Below, piece after piece: positions 12,405 to 26,469 of a DNA stretch of 47,443 nucleotides. Both the position numbers and the translations under genes were made by a program. The first letter of the stretch is position 1; the number at the start of each line of letters is the position of its first letter. The notes below the pieces were generated by a model. That model was not told where the DNA came from. It did no database searches and saw only the letters and a list, made by a program, of their open reading frames with translations. Source of the stretch: Haplosporangium gracile (taxonomy: Eukaryota; Mortierellomycota; Mortierellomycetes; Mortierellales; Mortierellaceae). The stretch spans positions 1-47,443 of the forward strand of contig JAAAUF010000225.1 in assembly GCA_015499985.1 (NCBI GenBank), written 5' to 3'.

Positions 12405-15400
12405 CTACAGAAACCGCACCTTGTCAACGCCGAGTCCACGGCGCACCTGTGCGACCGCAACAATCTCCTTGACAACCTCCTCCAGGACAACAACATTCGT
12501 CAAAAGCTGACCCAACGTCACTGTTTTCTCGCGCCGTCCGGAGATGGGCGTCTCGCCCGAGGCCGTCGTGCTCGAAGATGCTTCGCGTGTCCGTCTCGAA
12601 GGCTTGGGGGTCTTGGGAGCATCGCCAGCTTCATCTGATCTGCCAACAGATCCCTCCACGCTATCCTCCTCCTCACTCATCTCTGACCGTCCAGTCTCGC
12701 CCTCGGTTTCACTATCCGAATCATTGATGAATCCATCCGAGAACAAGGGCTTGATCAACATGGTGTTCATGGTCCTGAGAAGCATAGGGTTGGGGATGGG
12801 GTTGGTCTGAGTACCGAACGATCCCCACGAAGAGGGCTGAGTACCGGCAGGTCCGACCGTACCAGCGGGTCCCATTGGCCGAACACCCATCGAAGTCGAG
12901 TAGTTCGAGTTTGTGTACAATGGGAGAGAACCAGCTACGATAGAAGAGCCTCTAGGAGGGTAGACCAAGACAGGGGACGTGGGCGACGACACATTGATGT
13001 CCGCTTCCAGAGCTTGACCCAATTGTCCGCCGTTGCCATTGCTGGCACCAGGCGCAGCTGGGGCGGCGTTCTTGCTGAAAGGTCGCTTGCTGATGCCTGT
13101 CGTAGGCGAGAGGAATGACATATTGGAAGGCGACGACATGAGACTCGAAGGCGAGCTGCTCTTTCTGGCCTTGGGCGAAGGAATCATAAGAGTAGGTGGA
13201 CGTGCTCCGGCGACTGGAGTGCGAAGAGTCGATCCCATAGGTCCAGCGCTCATGGAGGCCGCCATCGAGGGTGCATGTTGGTGACGAGGGTCATATGAAG
13301 CCTGGGGTCCGCTCTGGTACCGTTGAGGTTGCTGGTACTGCTGAGGCTGAGGCTGTTGGTACTGTTGAGGATACTGTTGAGGCTGGTGTTGAGGTACTCG
13401 GCGACGGTCGTTGGCCAAGCCAGGGGTATGAATAGCGCTGTTGAGTTCCGTGGCGACCAAAAGGCCGCGGCGACGATCAGCAAGGTACTCGTCGAATCCG
13501 TCAATTTCGCTTCTGTAGTAATCCACCTGTTGGGTCAAGGTCTTGAGCATTGTAAAGAACGGAGGGAAAGACTTGAAGGCGGGCGAATCGGAGGCATCCG
13601 AGATAGTGGCAGGGACAGGCGAGGCGGCCTTGCCAGACTTGCCATTGGCGTCACGGGTCAAGTAGGCGGGCAGCGAGTCCTCGTCGTCAGAGTCGCTAAG
13701 TTGGAAGCGAACATCGGACTGAGGGTTGCCCACTTCTTCGTCGGCCGACTTCCCGATATCCGAAGACTTGAACAGCAACCATCCCTCCAGGGATCGATAG
13801 GGGCAGACAGCCAAAGAAGTGATGACTCCTGTCAGAGCCAAGTTGAGTTCGACACTGTGGGAGAAGTAGTGATAGAGTGTGCCGAGCAAGATTTGCAAGA
13901 GAGGGTCCGAAGGCAACAGGCGATGCATAGGGACAGGGTGGGCCTTATCGCAACAAGTAAGAGCGCTCATAGCCTCAGTCGTCTTTTCCTGGTCCCGAAT
14001 AAAGGCATCACCCGAAAGGTCGTCAGGCAGATCCATCTTTTGGCCGTACTTCATGCTGCGACGGCGCTGCTTCTTCTGCTCCATGGCAGAGAGTTGACCA
14101 GGCTTGGCTTCGCTCCTTTCCTTCCTTTGCAAGAAGCACTGGTGGGTCTCAACGGTGCCCTCGGCATCACGCAAGTACGACTCATATCCGTTGCAAAAGA
14201 TCTCAGCGGTGTTGTGAGGGTTGATAGTTGAGATAAGGGCGTAAAAGAGGTCGAGTTCGTGGACATGGTGGCTGATCATGGTCAATTCGGCATCCATGGA
14301 GTTGGACTGGTCGGGCGACTCACGGAAGGAGGTTGCCTTGCTGTCTGGTTGAATGCTGAGCAACTTGAGCGAGTACTTGCAGTGACGTGTGATGACGGTG
14401 TTTAACAGCTTCAAGGTCGCAATCACTGTGGGCTGGGATCGGGATTTGAGCCGCGAGAGGATAAGATCCTTGAGGGTGAAGCGTCCGTGAGCCATAAAAT
14501 AGGGCGATGTTCCTTGAGGATTCTGAATATCTGCGAATGCGTCGTCGGTAGCTGCAGGTGTCTTGGCGTTGCTTTGCTCGTCGTCCGAAGCCATCAGGAA
14601 ACCAACCACCAAATCGACCAGCGCCTCGTGCTCCAGGACCTGAAGAATCAAATCGATGTAGCTGATAACAGCCACAGAGCTCCCGTCCGTATCAGAGCAT
14701 TCCAAGATGGATGGGTACAAAATATTCTCCAAGAAGACCGACTTGAACGAGACCAAAAGGGCGGCGACAATGTCACTGTTGGGGCATCGCATCATGATGT
14801 CCTGACAAAACTCAAGCAGCTTCAAAAAGGCATCCAGTCTCGATTGAAAATCGGGTGAGGTTGATACCTCAATGTTGGCTCGGTTCGACTGGGTTGACTC
14901 GACGGGGGGTGCGCGGTCGTTCAGAGTCCCGACCATGCTGTTGATGTTGTTGGGTCCGCCGCGAACAAGCAGCTTGCGAGGAAGCTGAGAGTAAGACGCA
15001 CCGACTCCTGCACTCAAAAATGAGGTAAAGCCCAACTCCATGATGTATTCTCCAAGAGATCCAGTCGCTAATTCCATTAGGAACAACAATCCAGTTCGAG
15101 CAAAGTCGCCGGCCTTTCCTTCCAGGTGTACGAATCGAGAGAGGTACGAAAAGAGCAGAAACTCGTAGTCGCTCTTGGGTTGAGGGACAGTCTGTGGAAT
15201 GGTCGAATTATCCATGTTGGATGCATCCGATGAAATCGATTCCTGTGTAGCCGAATCCTCTCCTGCTGATGTGTCGAGTGATCGCTGAGTAATGGCGGCG
15301 TCGTTGGCTGCATCGGCGGTAGCAGTCTTGATTGTCTTTAGCAGCTCCATGGTCTCAATGGTCTTTTGAAGTCTCTTGGCGGCTCCACGTTGGGGGACGG

Positions 15401-16131
15401 TGAGCCATTGCTTGTCATGGAAAAATATGTTGAGGAGCTCGGGGTAGCCGTGGATCTTGGAGCAGAGAACATACATCAGATCAACAAGGTCCTCATGGTA
15501 GCTCCCACCATCAAATTCTGCCCCTTGGGCACATGTCCGGAGGAGCTTGACGGTGGGCTTGTGGACAGCGTTGTGGACCAAGAATCGATCGTCCAGTAGG
15601 TTGATCATGCCGGCAATCGTCCGAATTGTCTCGCCCATGATGCCCTTGGGCTCGTCGCCCTCGGCATTGTTCACCAGCTTTGTAAGGACGTTGTTTTTGA
15701 GAAGGTATTCCATACAGACACCTGTTGTTCCTGAGGCGTCGTCGAGACGAGACTCTTCGTCAACAAGGAGGTCGACCATATTCTTGAGGCGCATAGGAAT
15801 CTCGGTCTGCTGAACGTGCAGGCTGCGTTTCTCAGGGGTTGAGAAGCCGTTCTGTGTAAACAAAAAAATGGAGCACAACAGTGGGTCAGTCATCAGTCTC
15901 ATCTGGATGAATGATGCTTTCTGTGCCTGTTGCCATCATTCATTGCTGTTTCTCTCCCAAGCCTGTCAACAAATACTTTGAAGTTGCATTGGTGCGTGTA
16001 TGTGTAAGCGTGATTACCTCAACGACGGTCCAGCACTTGTTGAAGCGGGTGACCTGCATGGCGCTGCTAGGCTGGGCCTTAGGAGCGGTCATGATGGTCT
16101 TTTTGAGCTTGTTCCAGAAACTCGAGTCCAT
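12405..16131 (-). CDS. FHIP family protein (FTS and Hook-interacting protein)
   Basis: FHIP proteins form the FTS-Hook-FHIP complex that links early endosomes to dynein. Two exons, 16131-16018 and 15851-12405, join in phase 0 to give 1186 aa. The N-terminus MDSSFWNKLKKTI with FNKCWTVVE matches the start of RAI16/FHIP proteins. The helical FHIP domain follows, with PELLNIFFHDKQW at residues 175-187. Around the middle are RSLEGWLLFK and a Ser/Asp-rich acidic stretch. A long low-complexity linker rich in Gln, Pro, Ser and Gly (genomic about 12840-13420) precedes an acidic SDSETEGE stretch, a Pro/Ser/Thr-rich stretch and a C-terminal helical block beginning VTLGQLLTN. The linker is likely disordered. 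Hook and FTS are not in the window. Family assignment is by pattern, not by search. Confidence 0.82.
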
Positions 16132-16813
16132 GGTGGATTATATGTGCCTCTGCTTAAAATGTGGAGAGTTTGGTGTGCTGGGTGATGGAAGGAGGGAGAG
16201 CGAGCCCGCAGCTACCTTTGCAGGCGGTCAGAGTGATATTGATTGGGGAAAGGGTCTGATGGTGGTTTAGGGATGGCGGTTAGGATGACGACGAGGGTGG
16301 TGGTGGTTGTGGCGTCCGGGGTCGAGGTGAAGGAAGAAGGCGAGAGGAGGTAAAGAAGAAGAAGAAGAAGAGAGAGTGTTTCTCAGGGACGGGACTGCCA
16401 GGTCCAAGTCCAGGCCCATCCAATCAAAAATGAAGGCGGTCCGTTGTTCGAAGAGGCTAAAATTATTATTGGGGGCGGCGTGGTCGCACGAGCACATACA
16501 CACAGAAAATTCCATCAAACTTCATTGAACAAAATCGATATTTATTTCTGAGAGTACTCAGCTAGAAATCAAGAGCAAAGGGTTCCAGCACCCTTCCCTT
16601 TTCTTGATCATGTCTTGCGATCTTGTCTCATCGCCTCGGTACATAATCTACGGCTGTCCAGTTCATTCGCAATGCAGAAGTACAAAGAGCAAAGGCGATT
16701 GATTGGACGTATATATACCAGCCATCGTTAGTGACACCTTGAACCTGGTTGGTGCTTCAAATAGAGCCAGGGTCAGCATCAGCGGTAGCAGTGCCATAGT
16801 CTGCCAGCTCCGC
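16132..16813 (-). other. Intergenic: FHIP promoter and DEAD-box 3' UTR
   Basis: The region between the DEAD-box stop and the FHIP start contains a minus-strand AATAAA (TTTATT at 16541-16546) 268 nt past the helicase stop, and GAAGAA repeats near 16348-16370 on the plus strand. I see no gene. Confidence 0.6.
16541..16546 (-). terminator. Poly(A) signal candidate of the DEAD-box gene
   Basis: This reads AATAAA on the minus strand, 268 nt downstream of the helicase stop codon, in AT-rich DNA. Confidence 0.45.
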
Positions 16814-19036
<2,223 letters not shown>

Positions 19037-19541
19037 AGTAGGGATGCTCGAGTAGGCGTGTTGGATTCGTGTACGTAAGAGAGTAAAAAAGAGAGCGAAG
19101 AAGGGAGGAAAAGGAGGCAGGAGAGTGAAGGTGATAGTGGTGGAAGGAGAAAAGAAGAAAGGAACAAAAACGGCCGTCATTCTCATTTTAAAGGCGAAAA
19201 TTACGCGAGTTGATTGGCTAGGGGAAATACAGCAAATATGCTATCACCCTCACGAGGAAGCCTTTTCTAGCAAACAAGCAAGCATACGAGCATGCACAAT
19301 AATCACATTCATACATACACATACACATAAGAAATGGCCGTCTTTTGTCTTCTTCATCGTCGTCGTTCCATTAAATATATTACAGTGTGTGAACGAGGAG
19401 AACACCATGATATACAAATACAAAATTAGTTAAAATACAAAAAGACTGGCATGAGAAAAAGAAGTCAAAACAGTTCACAAGTGGACCATCCCGGCTCCGA
19501 AAAAACGTATCATCCCAGCCTTTGCTTTGACCAAGAGACCT
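19037..19541. other. Intergenic region
   Basis: This holds the CT-rich leader of the DEAD-box gene (minus strand) and the 3' flank of the MFS gene. Short CA-rich repeats (ACATACACATACACAT) occur near 19312-19328. I see no gene. Confidence 0.6.
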
Positions 19542-21272
19542 CTACTTCATCTCCTCTACGGGCGCATCGTCACTGCCCTTGCTTCCATCATCATCGACTT
19601 TACTGTTTTCTGGTGTGATATTGCCAGCCTCCGCTTCCTTCTCAGCTCTGGCCAGCTTCTTCTTCTCGAGTGTAGTCTTGGAAGGGACAAAGACCAAAGT
19701 GATTCCGACACAGAGCAAGGTCACTGCAAATCCAATCCAGAGGCCAACCTGGTATCCCTTCAAGGTCGATCCCGTCTTGTGAATCACCGCCTCCGAGATC
19801 GCGTTGGTAATGGCCAATCCGACTCCTGATCCTGCCTGCATTGCAACCGAGAAAACCGCACCTGAAATGCAGGTAAAAGCGAACAAGGAAGAGTGTCATT
19901 AGGTACGTTGATTATCAAGGGGAGCTTGGCATTGTGGAATCTCATCTACACGAGTGGAAGTAGCTTAAAACTTACTGTTGAGACCGTGTTCACCAGACTT
20001 GGCCATGGTCAGGGCAGCCACCATGGCAGAGGTGTAGGTCATTGCAATACCAATCTCGCCGATGCACATCGAGGGGAAGGGCAGGGGCCAGTAGCTTGTA
20101 TCAGCATCAGCAATTGCAAACAGCGCAGCCGAGACCGCCATGCATCCTGTTCCAATCACCAACAAGGGCTTAGCACCCACTTTGGGGATCAAGTATCCGG
20201 CAAGCGGGTTCAAGACGAGTCCTGGGAATGCCAATGGGAAGAAGGCGTAGGCCGTATTCAAAGCTCCGTAACCCATGACTTCTTGGAAGATGAGCGTGCA
20301 GTAGAGGTTGTAGACAAGATACCATGTCTGGTAGAGCGCGCCGACAATCAACATGGCAGTGAACATGCGCGTGCGGAAGATGGTCAAGGGGAGCATGGGC
20401 GACTCGACCTTCTTTTCAATCCAGACAAAAAGGCCGAGAAGCAAGACTCCGAGGATGAGGCAGACAATGACCTGAATGGACTTCCAGTTTCCATCCGAGA
20501 TGCCATAAACGATAGCGAGCAGGGCGGCTGTAATGGTGATGGCTCCAGCAAGATCCAGTTTGACGTTAGCGCGATACTCGGCACTCGACTCTGGGACGAC
20601 AAAATAGGCGACGATGGCAACCAGCAAACCCATAATGGCCGAACTATAGTTGTGAATGAGAGAGGGGTCAAAGTCTACATCAAGGGTGAAGAGTAAAAGC
20701 AGCAATGGTGCATAATAGTCACAAACAAGCTACGCCCAGTGTAAATTCTTACATGTAGAAAATATACTTCCAGCCGATGGTGGCGGTAAAGACGCCTCCG
20801 AGGACGAGACCGATACCAAAGCCGAGGGCACCGCTGCTGGAGAAGACGGAGAGGGCTCTGGACTTCTCGACCTCCTCAATATAGGTGAATGGATCAAGGC
20901 GAGGGCGTTGGGGATGGTTGCAGCTGCACCGAGGCCCTGCATGGCACGAGCGATGCAGAGAAGGATGACACTATTGCTGAATCCACAGACAAGGGACCAG
21001 ATTGAGAACCAGACGAGTCCAACGAGGAAGAGCAGCTTGTGGCCGTACTTGTCACCGAGCTTGCCTCCGATGAGGAGGAAGGTACCAAAAGTCAAAGTGA
21101 AGGCGTTGACAATCCAGGGGAGCTGGCTCTCGGAGAAGTTGAGCTCGGCCTTGATGGTGGGGAGGGAGATGTTGACGGCGGAGAGGTTTGCGACGTCGAT
21201 GAATTGGGCGAGGCAGAAGACGACGAGGATTGCCCACTTGGGGGTTGAGTGCGCCGACTTTGGAGTCAGCAT
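19542..21272 (-). CDS. MFS drug:H+ antiporter-2 (14-TM) family transporter, frameshifted
   Basis: Proton-coupled efflux transporter of the DHA2 type. Three exons: 21272-20753, 20643-19976 and 19861-19542. The start MLTPKSAHSTPKW precedes TM1. Recognisable blocks are PTIKAELNFSESQLPWIVNAF, the loop 2-3 motif GGKLGDKYGHK, RAMQGLGAAATIPNALAL (motif C region), WKYIFY, YFVVPES, and in exon 3 the last TM helices followed by a charged tail ending EEMK. Exon 1 is 520 nt where 521 is needed: the frame is open to NALALIHSP (about 20886), and the conserved continuation YIEEVEKSRALS...WKYIFY lies in another frame. With one extra base the product would be 502 aa. As written, translation runs out of the family frame near residue 129. 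Either a single-base error in the assembly or a real disabling deletion would explain this. No intron fits. Confidence 0.88.
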
Positions 21273-22689
21273 GGTGAGTTGAATGGAATGAGGTTTTCGA
21301 GAGGGTGAATGAGAGCAGGTTGTTGTTGAATGGGAGATGGAGGAAGAGAGTGTCAACAAGGGCGAAAAGAAAAAGAAGAAAGAGAGAAAAAGAAGAAAGA
21401 GAGAGTTAAAAAGTAGACGACAATTGGTTGCCCGCTCTTAAAGGACCTTGATTTGGATTCCGATGGGGGGGGGGAGGGGGGAATATGAAAAGTGACTGAA
21501 AGATGGTTTGGAGTTGCATGGGGTACAAGAGACACTGACACATGGGGGGTGATGAGTGAAAAAGAAACCACACACCTTATTTTTTTCTTCACAGAAGGCT
21601 CCACTTTCAGTGACAAGGGCGCCAGACAAGAATAAAAATAGGGGGGAGGGGCCCCAGATAGAGATGATCAACAGCTGGCTCCTTCATTGCTAGAATGGAC
21701 CTTTGATTGGTTTCATTGGCTTAAAAGGGATAGATCATCTCTACTCTGTCGTCCAACTGTCTAACAAATTCAAAAAGGATGGGCGCGATTATGTACGACC
21801 CATCTCTTTACCCCGCATTTTTCGTTCTCACTCCACCTTTTATTTCTCTCTTTTCCTTCCATTCTTGTGTTTGTTTGTTCGTTTGTTGTATATCCTTAGC
21901 TTCTTTTCATTCATTGAGTGAATGTGTTCTCGCTCAAGGAAAGATCCGTGTGCAGAAAGCATAACACACATATATACAAACAACAAACAAATGGTCTGTG
22001 CCCTGACACACTTCTTCGCAAACCCCCCCCCCCGCAATTGTCTCTCGATACATACTTTTCATAAGTTAAAAAATAGGCAAATCGGCAAGAGGATCACCGC
22101 GATGACATCCTACGCGCAACAATAACTTGAATCTCTCTTGGTTCTCATGGACTCATCGAAGCAAGTCCACTACAGTGCCCGTTGTGGCTCGTCCTTGAGA
22201 AGGATCACTGAAAGTGAGGGAAGTTATGAGGCAGAGAAGACAGTTCAAGTAACGATAGAAACTTGTCAAAATGAAGGAAGGAGGCAGAAAAAAGAAGAAG
22301 GAAAGAGACATATAGAAAGAAAAAGTGATGATAGATAAAACGCCAGTGCCGTTTATCTTCATTGTACCAACTACAGGAGTAAACGAGCATCAGTCAGGAA
22401 ACAAGTAGAAGATCTTAGGCTATCCCATATATAACGAGCAGCTCTTGAACCCTTCCCTTTCAATTTTTCGGAGAACTAGAAATTCGCGACCTTTTTTACC
22501 GCGCTCTGCAAGCGAGTGACTGGCCTACGTGTGGCTTAGTTGTATTGACTGCATACTTTAGCAAAGCACTTTCTTTTTTTTTGTGTTCGCCTCATTCGTT
22601 CATTGCATTCGCCACCAAATCGACTTCTTTCGACAGAGACACGCACACAACATCCATCACCCTCCATTACCAAATCAATACAGAAGACA
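21273..22689. other. Divergent intergenic region between MFS and RRP45
   Basis: This is a shared upstream region of 1.4 kb. On the plus strand it has G-tracts at 21465-21481, 21544-21549 and 21641-21651, and a C11 run at 22023-22033. A TATATAA-like element lies near 22429-22435 on the RRP45 side. I see no gene. Confidence 0.6.
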
Positions 22690-24156
22690 ATGAGAGACGC
22701 CGATCCATCAACAAACGAACGCGACTTCCTCTTGGCCGCCTTAAAGGACGGTGCACGCATCGACGGACGCAAGTTTTACGACTTTAGAACCCTTCGCCTC
22801 ACTTTCGGTGTCGAGTATGGTGCTGTCGAAGTGCAACTCGGCAATACCAGGTCAGCACCAAGTCATATTTTCTTCTTTCTTTGCCGACAAGGATATATTG
22901 GATCATCCAATAGAAAAGGAAGGAAGAGTTTTCACGCTGTACCAACAGGATCTGACATCCATCTTTTCGTTTCATTTCTTCTTGACAAAAACAGAGTCCT
23001 CGCAAAGGTGTCATGCGAGGTGATCAGACCTTATACCGACAAACCTACCGAGGGGTTCCTTATGTTCAACACGGAACTGTCACCCATGGCTTCAGCAGCA
23101 TTTGAAGTAGGAAGGTAAAAGCCATTGTTCTTCTATCGCGACCTGATCGACCTGAAGCTGTGTTTTCAAAACATACTCTAATATATATCGTTAATTGAAT
23201 GTTAATAGACAAACAGATGAGGAGGTTCTTGTGAGTCGACTGATCGAGAAGGCAATGAGGAGAAGCAGAGCACTAGACACTGAGGGATTGTGTATCGTTG
23301 CAGGAGAGAAAGTGTGGTCGATTCGTGTGGATATTCATTTCCTGGATCATGATGGAAATTTGGTCGACGCAGCTTGTATTGCTGCCATCACAGCTCTGCT
23401 TCACTTCAGGAGGCCAGACGTAACAGTCGTCGGCGAGGATGTCACAATTGTGAGTTGCTTTTTCTTCCCCTGGGATCATAGGAATGGATAGTTATCTTGT
23501 CGCTACGAACAACGGTAGTACACGAGGCTAACAATCGCGTTTGGATGTTGCTTTTTTAATTTTCCTCTGTACTATAGCATACTCTTGAGCAAAGGAACCC
23601 TGTGCCGCTCAGCATTCATCACATCCCTATCTGCGCCACCTTTGCTTTCTTCAACAACGGGTACGGTTCCTTTCAATTCTTATATAACAGAGGACACGGC
23701 AGCGGTTGGTTCCACATCGTTGCTTTCCTGCTATGTCAAATCACTCAAGTATTTATTAACACTCTCCTCAAACTTTCATTTTGGAAAAAAAAAACTGTTG
23801 ATAGTGAGCGCATGGTTGTGGATCCTACATTTTTGGAGGAGCAAGTCAAGGAGGGCGACATGACGATCACACTCAACGTCCACAAAGAGGTCTGCGCATT
23901 ATCTAAGGCTGGTGGCATCCCTATGGAGATCGATCAGATCTTGCAGTGCACAAAGATTGCTGTTATCAAGGTTGCCGAGATTACTGCCCAGATCCAGGCT
24001 GCCCTCGAGGCCGATTCTAAGAAGCGGTAAGAACCCTATTTTTTGTTTGTTGGTTCTGTTTGATACAGGCCTTGAGTAATTGCATAGGCTTGCAGTGAAA
24101 ACTAACATTCATTCATACCTTTTTTTGATATTACTAGTCAGATCGCCAGGAAATAA
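22690..24156 (+). CDS. RRP45: Exosome complex component RRP45 (RNase PH-like)
   Basis: A ring subunit of the RNA exosome (EXOSC9 in animals), catalytically inert, that acts with other RNase PH-like and S1/KH subunits in 3'-5' RNA decay and rRNA processing. Six exons: 22690-22850, 22995-23114, 23209-23449, 23578-23660, 23805-24026 and 24138-24156, giving 281 aa. Family blocks: RDFLLAALKDGARIDGRKFYDFR at the N-terminus, VEYGAVEVQLGNTRVLAKVSCE, RPYTDKPTEGFLMFNTELSPMA, EGLCIVAGEKVWSIRVDIHFLDHDGNLVDAA, and C-terminal KIAVIKVAEITAQIQAALE. The last exon is only 19 nt (RQIARK at the end), so the long acidic tail of animal EXOSC9 is absent and the protein has the short fungal form. AATAAA overlaps the stop codon, and another copy lies at 24214. 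Confidence 0.95.
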
Positions 24157-24332
24157 AGTAAGAGAGCGGGATCAGACGTATCATCAACAACATTCAAACA
24201 ACAACAAAAACACAATAAAAAAAAAAAACACGTTCATCCAACACTCAAATGCAACACAGCAAAGCAACAAAGAACTTTTGTTTGGATACCATATATTATT
24301 CAAGCTTGGGGTCCAAAACTGAATGAAAGCCC
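24157..24332. other. Convergent 3' ends of RRP45 and ALG3
   Basis: Only 176 nt separate the two stop codons. The stretch has CAACAA-rich DNA and an A-run after AATAAA. Confidence 0.6.
24214..24219 (+). terminator. Poly(A) signal candidate of RRP45
   Basis: AATAAA lies 58 nt after the stop codon and is followed by a run of A. An earlier AATAAA at 24152-24157 overlaps the stop codon itself. Confidence 0.45.
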
Positions 24333-26142
24333 TTAGTTTCTCTTCTTCAGCGAATTTTCGCTATCCGCCTTCTTCCCGATCCAAAGACCCACCAAAATGA
24401 TCAAATGACTGGTGATCAAAACCCCCGAACTTTCAGCGGTCGCAGGGAACACATTCCAGGACCACTCAATGGCACCCAACAACACCATACTCAACACCAC
24501 AGGGATTCGGGTCTGGTAGAGGAGGTAAGGGAGGGTCATAAAGTACCATGCGTAGAACTGGTAGTGCAATGATCTCGCGAAAACGATCCCGATAAAGTTA
24601 CTTGTGAAGAGCAGGGTGAGTATGTGGCTTGGTTGCATATACTGGGCGTGGATTGCGAGCACGGAGGCGGAGGCTGTGAAGCCCTTCTTGATCGCCGCAA
24701 ATATCCCGCCTTCTGACCTGAGAAGTAAAGAAATGCGTGAAAGGGAAAGTTGTCAGTTACTAGTTACAATTTCATTCGCAAGAGTTTCTCCTGCTGTCAT
24801 TTTTTTGTTCTGCATATATATGTGTGTATTTACCTGCTCCAGCGCAAAATAACAAAAGCAAACAAGACCGCAAAATGTGCACCCAACAGACACTTTGCCC
24901 ATCTACTACTCAAAAACACCTCCTCCTCCAGGAACTTCCAATTAACAGTCCACTGGTACTGAAAGACCCTCGAGAACTCAAACGCCTTGTTGAGGTAACT
25001 TCTTGGGTGGTGGAGTGTAAAGGGTAAGGAAAGAAGGACTTGGATTAAGACCATGATTGTCAACTGGATCAATGTGCCTACAATCCCTTGGGTTTGCCAG
25101 AGGAGGAAGCCGAACGCTGGGAAGAAGAGGAGGATATTCATCTTGATCGACACCGCCAAACTTTTTGGACGTGCATTAACAAAGAACGAAGGCAAGAAAA
25201 AAGGATAAATTAATAAAATTTTTCTCGAGTGTGCCACGCCGAGAAGTTCAGGTTAAAAGAAACTGTGCACTGAACTATACCTGAAGAGGATGCTGCTGAG
25301 GGTCCACCTCCGGTTGAGGAAGGCAAGTGTGGCGGTGTAAAAGAAGAACATGGCCACAGGGTCGTTAAACAGCCTCAGCACATAAATGGAGTGTAATCTC
25401 CTGGACAAGCACACCGGGATCAGCACATACGGCGGGATCTATTATCAAAAGTAATGGAGCTCCAGAGTTAGCCATAACCCCTTCTCATCATAGCTCCATG
25501 TCGCGATAAAGGATAAGGAACACTAAAAACAACAGCAACAACGAGACATACAGATTTATCCTTGGCGTAGATGGAAAAGATGACGACAAGAGTCATCAAA
25601 TAGAGACCCATAAAGATCCATTGGCCACGCAAGATATTCTCGCCAAAGTTGGTCGCGTAGTAGAGTGTCGAGTAGATATACACAAATCCAGCAGGATAGA
25701 CCAGTGGTCCTGTATCGCCCCGAAGCTTTGTGTAATCCGTCTCGCCCTTCAAGTATCCTGACACTTCCTGCATATACGCCACCCAGTCAATCTCCGTGTC
25801 TAGTTTTCAAATCAAATGGTAGGGGCGTCAATATTTTGGTACCTGAAAAATATATACGAGGAATGTCCTGATAAATACCAAAGTTGATTAGTCATTACAT
25901 GGAATCTTTTTGATGATAATGATGTTGAGGAGAATCTCAAAGAGGAACAGGAGTCCTGCCAGCTTCCAGATATGTGCATGGTTAGTCAGGAGTTGTGTGA
26001 CGAGCTCGATAGGACGGAGGGGAGTTAACGGTGATGGTTGGACTGACGTAGCTGCTGATGGCGGTGCTGTTGCTGAAAATGATGATGTTCCCTGCTGGCC
26101 ACTGGTGGGTCCTGTCTGGCGAGCCTTATTGTTGATGACCAT
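24333..26142 (-). CDS. ALG3: ALG3: Dol-P-Man:Man5GlcNAc2-PP-Dol alpha-1,3-mannosyltransferase
   Basis: ER membrane enzyme that adds the first lumenal mannose, from dolichol-phosphate mannose, to the N-glycan precursor. Five exons: 26142-25899, 25799-25552, 25438-25281, 25160-24834 and 24717-24333, giving 453 aa. After a Ser/Pro-rich cytosolic N-terminus and TM1 comes the diagnostic lumenal loop [13 protein letters not shown] with [20 protein letters not shown]. Later blocks are [82 protein letters not shown] and [11 protein letters not shown]. The protein ends in a Lys-rich tail (SLKKRN). A multi-TM topology is evident. The start ATG is the first in the open frame. Confidence 0.96.
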
Positions 26143-26469
26143 GAGTCGGTTCAGTTGGTCGGCTGATGTGAGAGATTGAGTTGATGGAAAAAGAGGAATT
26201 TTGCTGGGCTGTTGAAAAAAAAACTCTAAACATTGGCGCGTGCCTGAGCAACTTATTTGAAAAATATCTGCCTGTAGAGGACCCTGGCTTGAAACTCACA
26301 AGAACATGGATATTTCGTCAGGTATGGCTTACACAAAAGATAATATGGTAATGGTTACTACCCAGAGAACAAAGAATAAACGAAGCAGGGGTTACATTGG
26401 CGGCGCTCGTCTACGCAAACAAGAAACTAGGCGTCTAAAAGATATTATATATAGCTACAAGGATGAGTT
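26143..26469. other. Intergenic: ALG3 upstream and ABC transporter 3' flank
   Basis: These 327 nt are AT-rich and include TATTATATATAGC near 26441-26455. I see no gene. Confidence 0.55.

Noticed and set aside
13323..14231. 302-codon open frame on the plus strand
   Set aside because: It is antisense to the FHIP coding exon, with no family motif.
20644..20752. MFS intron 1 using the earlier acceptor at TGTAG (about 20675)
   Set aside because: That junction breaks the WKYIFY frame. The acceptor ACTATAG gives the family continuation ISAIMGLLVAI.
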